Positions 60,742-64,000 of a DNA stretch of 64,000 nucleotides are shown here, piece after piece. This stretch comes from Streptomyces caniscabiei (GTDB lineage Bacteria; Actinomycetota; Actinomycetes; Streptomycetales; Streptomycetaceae): NCBI RefSeq assembly GCF_014930365.1, contig NZ_JABXWI010000001.1, forward strand, positions 631,958 to 695,957, given 5' to 3'. Position 1 is the stretch's first letter. Each line of letters begins with the position of its first letter. Made by a program: the position numbers and the translations under genes. The notes beneath the pieces were generated by a model. It did not search any database, was not told where the DNA came from, and was given only the letters and a program-made list of their open reading frames with translations.

Positions 60742-61715
60742 CCGGCTGCCGGGCCGGTGTCCTGGCCGGCGCCTGGCCCGGAGTGGGGCTCGGCGTCCGG
60801 GGTGGCTTCGGTCCCGGCGTCCGTCCCGGCGTCCGTCCCGGCCTCGGGAGCGGCCTCGTCGGCCCAGCGCAGGGCCAGGGCGGAGGCCTTGCGGGCGGCC
60901 TCGGTGACCGCCTCGGGGCCTCCCCCTGCCTTGGCGGCGGCGTAGCCGATGAGGAAGGTGGTCAGCGGGGCGGCGGGCCGGGCCACGCTGTGGGCGGCGT
61001 CACGGGCGAGGTCGAGCAGCTCGGTGATGTCGACGTCGAGGTCGATCCCCAGCTCGTCCTTGACTGCGGAAATCCATTCATCCAACACGTGGCCATGCTC
61101 CCTGATCCGTGCGCGGGCGGCGGCGATGTCGTCCCAGGTGTCGCAGTCGAAGGACGCGAGAGGGTCGGTGATACGGGTGAGGCGCAGTGCGGAGGTCAGC
61201 CGCCGCAGGGGGAGCCCCGTCAGGCCGTCGCGCCCGGCGGCGAGCCCCGCGAGTTCACGGCGCAGGCTCTCGGCCCGGTAGGCGGCCACGAGCGGCTGGT
61301 CACGGCCGTCGGGGTCGGTGACCAGGACGCCGTCGGCGGCTCCCTCGTCGGCCAGGAGGGCGTCGAGGAGCCGCCGTACCGTCTCCCCGTCCAGGAACGG
61401 CAGATCGGCGGAGAGGACGACGACGTACGGCGCGGTGGTGTGCCGGAGTCCGGCGCCCAGCGCGGCGAGGGGACCGCCGCCGGGGGGTTCCTCGCGGGCC
61501 CACAGCACGGGCCGCGCGGTGGGCCGGGGGTCGGCGACGACCACGGTCGTCCCGGCTCCGGCGCAGGCGCCCAGCACGCGGTCGAGCAGGGGCCGTCCGC
61601 CGACGCGCACGGCGGGCTTGTCCGTGCCGCCGAGCCGCCGGGCGGCGCCCCCGGCGAGCACGACGGCGTCGAACACGTCGGTACCGGGGCCGCCCGGGGG
61701 CTCGTACGCGGTCAC
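60738..61715 (-). CDS. MobA-like molybdenum cofactor guanylyltransferase fused to DUF6457
   Basis: The protein has 325 residues. Residues 15-195 form an NTP transferase domain with AVVLAGGAARRLGGTDKPAV, VVLSADLPFLD and FDCDTWDDI, as in MobA enzymes that add GMP to molybdopterin. Residues 205-280 (LDEWISAVKDELGIDLDVDI, AAPLTTFLIGYAAAK) match DUF6457. The C-terminal tail is a repetitive Asp/Gly/Ala/Thr stretch (EAGTDAGTDAGTEATPDAE). It is coupled to moeA, supporting a role in molybdenum cofactor maturation. Confidence 0.9.
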   Translation of the reverse strand: MTAYEPPGGPGTDVFDAVVLAGGAARRLGGTDKPAVRVGGRPLLDRVLGACAGAGTTVVVADPRPTARPVLWAREEPPGGGPLAALGAGLRHTTAPYVVVLSADLPFLDGETVRRLLDALLADEGAADGVLVTDPDGRDQPLVAAYRAESLRRELAGLAAGRDGLTGLPLRRLTSALRLTRITDPLASFDCDTWDDIAAARARIREHGHVLDEWISAVKDELGIDLDVDITELLDLARDAAHSVARPAAPLTTFLIGYAAAKAGGGPEAVTEAARKASALALRWADEAAPEAGTDAGTDAGTEATPDAEPHSGPGAGQDTGPAAG

Positions 61716-61830
61716 CCTCCGAGTATGCGTGCCTGCGCGATCACTGGGAACGCGGGGGAGCCCGCGCGTTGCGGCCCCGGTCGGGTCCGACGACGCGCCG
61801 ACGGCCGGACCCGGCGGACGAAGCCGGTGA

Positions 61831-63264
61831 TCAGAGCGTGCGCAACAGCACCGCCGGCTGTTCGACGCAGTCCGCCACGTACCGCAGGAAGCCGCCCGCC
61901 GTGCCGCCGTCGCACACCCGGTGGTCGAAGGTGAGCGAGAGCTGCACGACCTGCCGTACCGCCAACTCGCCCCCGTGCACCCAGGGCTTGGGGACGATGC
62001 GGCCGACGCCGAGCATGGCGGCCTCGGGGTGGTTGATGATCGGCGTGGAGCCGTCGACGCCGAACACGCCGTAGTTGTTCAGCGTGAAGGTGCCGCCGGT
62101 CAGCTGGGCGGGCGTCAGGGTGCCGGTGCGCGCCGCCTCGGTCAGCCGGGCGAACTCGGAGGCGAGCGACTCCGCGTTCCTGGTGTGCGCGTCCCGCACG
62201 ACGGGGACGACCAGCCCTCGTTCCGTCTGCGCGGCGAACCCGAGGTGCACCTGCTCCAGCCGTACGACCTCGCGGGCCTCCATGTCGACGGTGGAGTTGA
62301 GCTCGGGGAAACGGGCCAGCGCGGCGGTGCAGATCCGGGCGAGCAGCGCCAGGAGGGAGATCTTCGGGCCTCCGGCGGCGTTCATGGCCGTGCGGGCGTT
62401 CATCAGCTCCGTCGCGTCGGCGTCCACCCAGCAGGTCGCGTCCGGGATCTCCCGCCGGCTGCGGGAGAGCTTGTCGGCGACGGCGCCACGGACGCCGCGG
62501 AGGGGGACACGGGTGCCGGAGGCGACGCCGACGGCGGGCGCGGACTGCCCGGCCGGGACGGCGGGCGCGGAGCGCGCGGCCTGGGCGGCGGCCGGCGGCG
62601 CGGTCACGGTCCCGGACGCCTGGGCCGGGGCTGTGGCGGCCCGCAGCGCGTGCTCGACGTCGGCCCGCAGGATCAGGCCGTCGGGCCCCGATCCCCGCAG
62701 CTTCCGCAGGTCGAGCCCGTTCTCGCGGGCGAGACGGCGGACGAGCGGTGAGATCACCGGCACGGGCCCGTCCGGGCGCTCGGCGGCGGTGGTCGCCCCA
62801 TGCCCGTCCGGGCGCTCGGGAGCGGTGACCGGGGCCGCCGGCGTCCCGACGGAACCGAGCGCCGCCGGGGCCGCGGACCTGACCGGCTCCCCCGGCCGCA
62901 CCCTCCTGCGGCGCGCCGGGGGCGCCCCGGTGCCGTAGCCCACCAGGACGTTGCCGGAGCCCTCGTTCGCGTCGAGGGCGCCCGCGCCCGCCGTCCCGGC
63001 GGAACCGTCGGCGACCGGCGCTCCCACCGCCACCGTCAGCAGCGGTGCCCCGACGGGCAGTTCCGTGCCCTCCTCGCCGAAGCGGGCGGTGACGACGCCG
63101 CCGTAGGGGCAGGGGACCTCGACCATGGCCTTGGCCGTCTCGACCTCGACGACGGGCTGGTCGATCGCGACGACGTCCCCGACCTGGACGAGCCAGCGGA
63201 CGATCTCGGCCTCGGTCAGCCCCTCACCGAGGTCGGGCAGCTTGAACTCCAGCACCTGGGCCAT
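61831..63264 (-). CDS. bkdC: branched-chain 2-oxoacid dehydrogenase E2, second operon
   Basis: The subunit has 477 residues from the ATG at 63264, overlapping the bkdB stop by one base (TGATG). A lipoyl domain (VEVETAKAMVEVP), an Ala/Pro-rich linker, an E3/E1-binding domain (SPLVRRLARENGLDLRKLRG) and a catalytic core (LSLTFDHRVCDGG with the active His) follow. The active-site loop reads HRVCDGG instead of HRLVDGE seen in the other copy. It differs strongly in sequence from the bkdC at 44.4 kb, so the two operons are not recent duplicates. Confidence 0.94.
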   Translation of the reverse strand: MAQVLEFKLPDLGEGLTEAEIVRWLVQVGDVVAIDQPVVEVETAKAMVEVPCPYGGVVTARFGEEGTELPVGAPLLTVAVGAPVADGSAGTAGAGALDANEGSGNVLVGYGTGAPPARRRRVRPGEPVRSAAPAALGSVGTPAAPVTAPERPDGHGATTAAERPDGPVPVISPLVRRLARENGLDLRKLRGSGPDGLILRADVEHALRAATAPAQASGTVTAPPAAAQAARSAPAVPAGQSAPAVGVASGTRVPLRGVRGAVADKLSRSRREIPDATCWVDADATELMNARTAMNAAGGPKISLLALLARICTAALARFPELNSTVDMEAREVVRLEQVHLGFAAQTERGLVVPVVRDAHTRNAESLASEFARLTEAARTGTLTPAQLTGGTFTLNNYGVFGVDGSTPIINHPEAAMLGVGRIVPKPWVHGGELAVRQVVQLSLTFDHRVCDGGTAGGFLRYVADCVEQPAVLLRTL

Positions 63265-64000
63265 CAGTTCTCCGCCTCCCACTGCAGGCGCCCCACGGCG
63301 TCCAGGATCCGGTCGACGCCGGGCAGATGGTGCCGCTCCAGCATCGGCGGCGGGTAGGGGATGTCGAACCCGGCGACGCGCAGCACGGGCGCCTCCAGGT
63401 GGTGGAAGCAGCGCTCGGTGACGCGGGCCGCGATCTCGCCGCCCGGGCCGCCGTAGGAGCCGGACTCGTGCACGACCACCGCGCGGCCGGTCCGCCGTAC
63501 CGAGGCGGCGACCGTCTCGTCGTCGAAGGGCACCAGGGAGCGCAGGTCCACGACCTCGAGGTCCCAGCCCTCGGCGGTGGCCGCCTCGGCCGCCTCCAGA
63601 CAGACGGGCACGGACGGGCCGTAGGTGATGAGGGTGGCGCTACGGCCGGCGCGGCGGACGACCGCGCGGCCGATCGGCTCGACGCTCTGCGGTTCCTCGG
63701 GGTTCCAGGTGTCCTTCGACCAGTAGAGGCGCTTGGGCTCCAGGAAGACGACCGGGTCGTCGGAGGCGATGGATGCACGCAGCAGCCCGTAGGCGTCGGC
63801 GACGGTGGCGGGCGTGACGACGTGGAGTCCCGGGGTCGCGATGTAGTACGCCTCGGAGGAGTCGCTGTGGTGCTCGACGCCGCCGATGCCGCCGCCGTAG
63901 GGGACGCGGATGGTGATCGGCAGCGGCATCGCGCCGCGCGTGCGGTTGCGCATGCGGGCGACATGGCTGATGAGCTGCTCGAACGCCGGGTAGGCGAACG
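63264..64000 (-). CDS. bkdB: branched-chain 2-oxoacid dehydrogenase E1 beta, second operon (5' end outside window)
   Basis: The gene enters from beyond the right edge, so the N-terminus is missing; about 245 residues are visible. Regions include FAYPAFEQLISHVARMRNRT, ITIRVPYGGGIGGVEHHSDS with the His loop, and VLRVAGFDIPYPPPMLERHH. It is followed directly by bkdC. By analogy with the first operon, bkdA should lie just beyond 64000. Confidence 0.94.
   Translation of the reverse strand, partial: FAYPAFEQLISHVARMRNRTRGAMPLPITIRVPYGGGIGGVEHHSDSSEAYYIATPGLHVVTPATVADAYGLLRASIASDDPVVFLEPKRLYWSKDTWNPEEPQSVEPIGRAVVRRAGRSATLITYGPSVPVCLEAAEAATAEGWDLEVVDLRSLVPFDDETVAASVRRTGRAVVVHESGSYGGPGGEIAARVTERCFHHLEAPVLRVAGFDIPYPPPMLERHHLPGVDRILDAVGRLQWEAEN

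Overview
The window is chromosomal DNA from a Streptomyces or a very close relative. Coding regions have high GC at third codon positions, GTG and TTG starts are common, secreted proteins are numerous, and there are actinomycete markers such as a proteasome activator (Bpa), a mycothiol-dependent-isomerase-type protein, DUF397 remnants and PASTA-type kinases. Four perfect copies of GTTTCACGTGAAAC, the ParB-binding parS sequence, place it in the origin-proximal core. From memory, the order metG - aspS - PP2C regulator - acyl-CoA dehydrogenase/M18 peptidase - D,D-carboxypeptidase - bkd cluster - kinases - bkd cluster follows the S. coelicolor SCO3790s to SCO3830s. That synteny was not searched.

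Layout. 1-6.2 kb: the end of a PhoX-type phosphatase, a vWA protein with a very long Ala/Glu/Pro tract, metG and a PH-domain protein. 6.3-24.1 kb: an accessory-looking insert between metG and aspS. It holds secreted proteins (pectate lyase, collagen-like protein, two CAP-domain proteins), gene debris including a DUF397 remnant, a possible toxin-antitoxin pair, a DUF4956-VTC-carbohydrate-binding-lipoprotein operon, an AbiEii-like pair, a GOLPH3-like protein, a methyltransferase and two tandem intradiol dioxygenases. 24.2-44.3 kb: aspS, a PAS-GAF-PP2C-ATPase regulator, membrane proteins, pirin, an acyl-CoA dehydrogenase, an M18 aminopeptidase, a nitrilase-family enzyme, a GntR-MFS pair, a D-Ala-D-Ala carboxypeptidase and a lone Bro-N protein.

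44.4-64 kb: two complete or partial branched-chain 2-oxoacid dehydrogenase operons (bkdA-bkdB-bkdC at 44.4-48.2 kb, bkdB-bkdC at 61.8-64 kb, the latter cut by the window end). They flank a phosphotransferase, two divergent Ser/Thr kinases, Bpa, a quinone oxidoreductase, a DrrAB-type ABC exporter, a two-TM potassium channel and a moeA-mobA pair. The two bkd complexes should supply branched acyl-CoA primers for fatty acid and polyketide synthesis. Three of the four parS sites lie within 130 bp, overlapping the start of the channel gene and the stop of moeA.

Many convergent or end-of-operon positions carry long perfect inverted repeats that should act as terminators; these are listed individually. 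No tRNA, rRNA, CRISPR array or insertion sequence was recognised. The least explained parts are the debris at 7.2-8.07 kb, the DUF4956/VTC/DUF4353 operon and the small paired genes at 9.2-9.8 kb and 19.1-20.0 kb.
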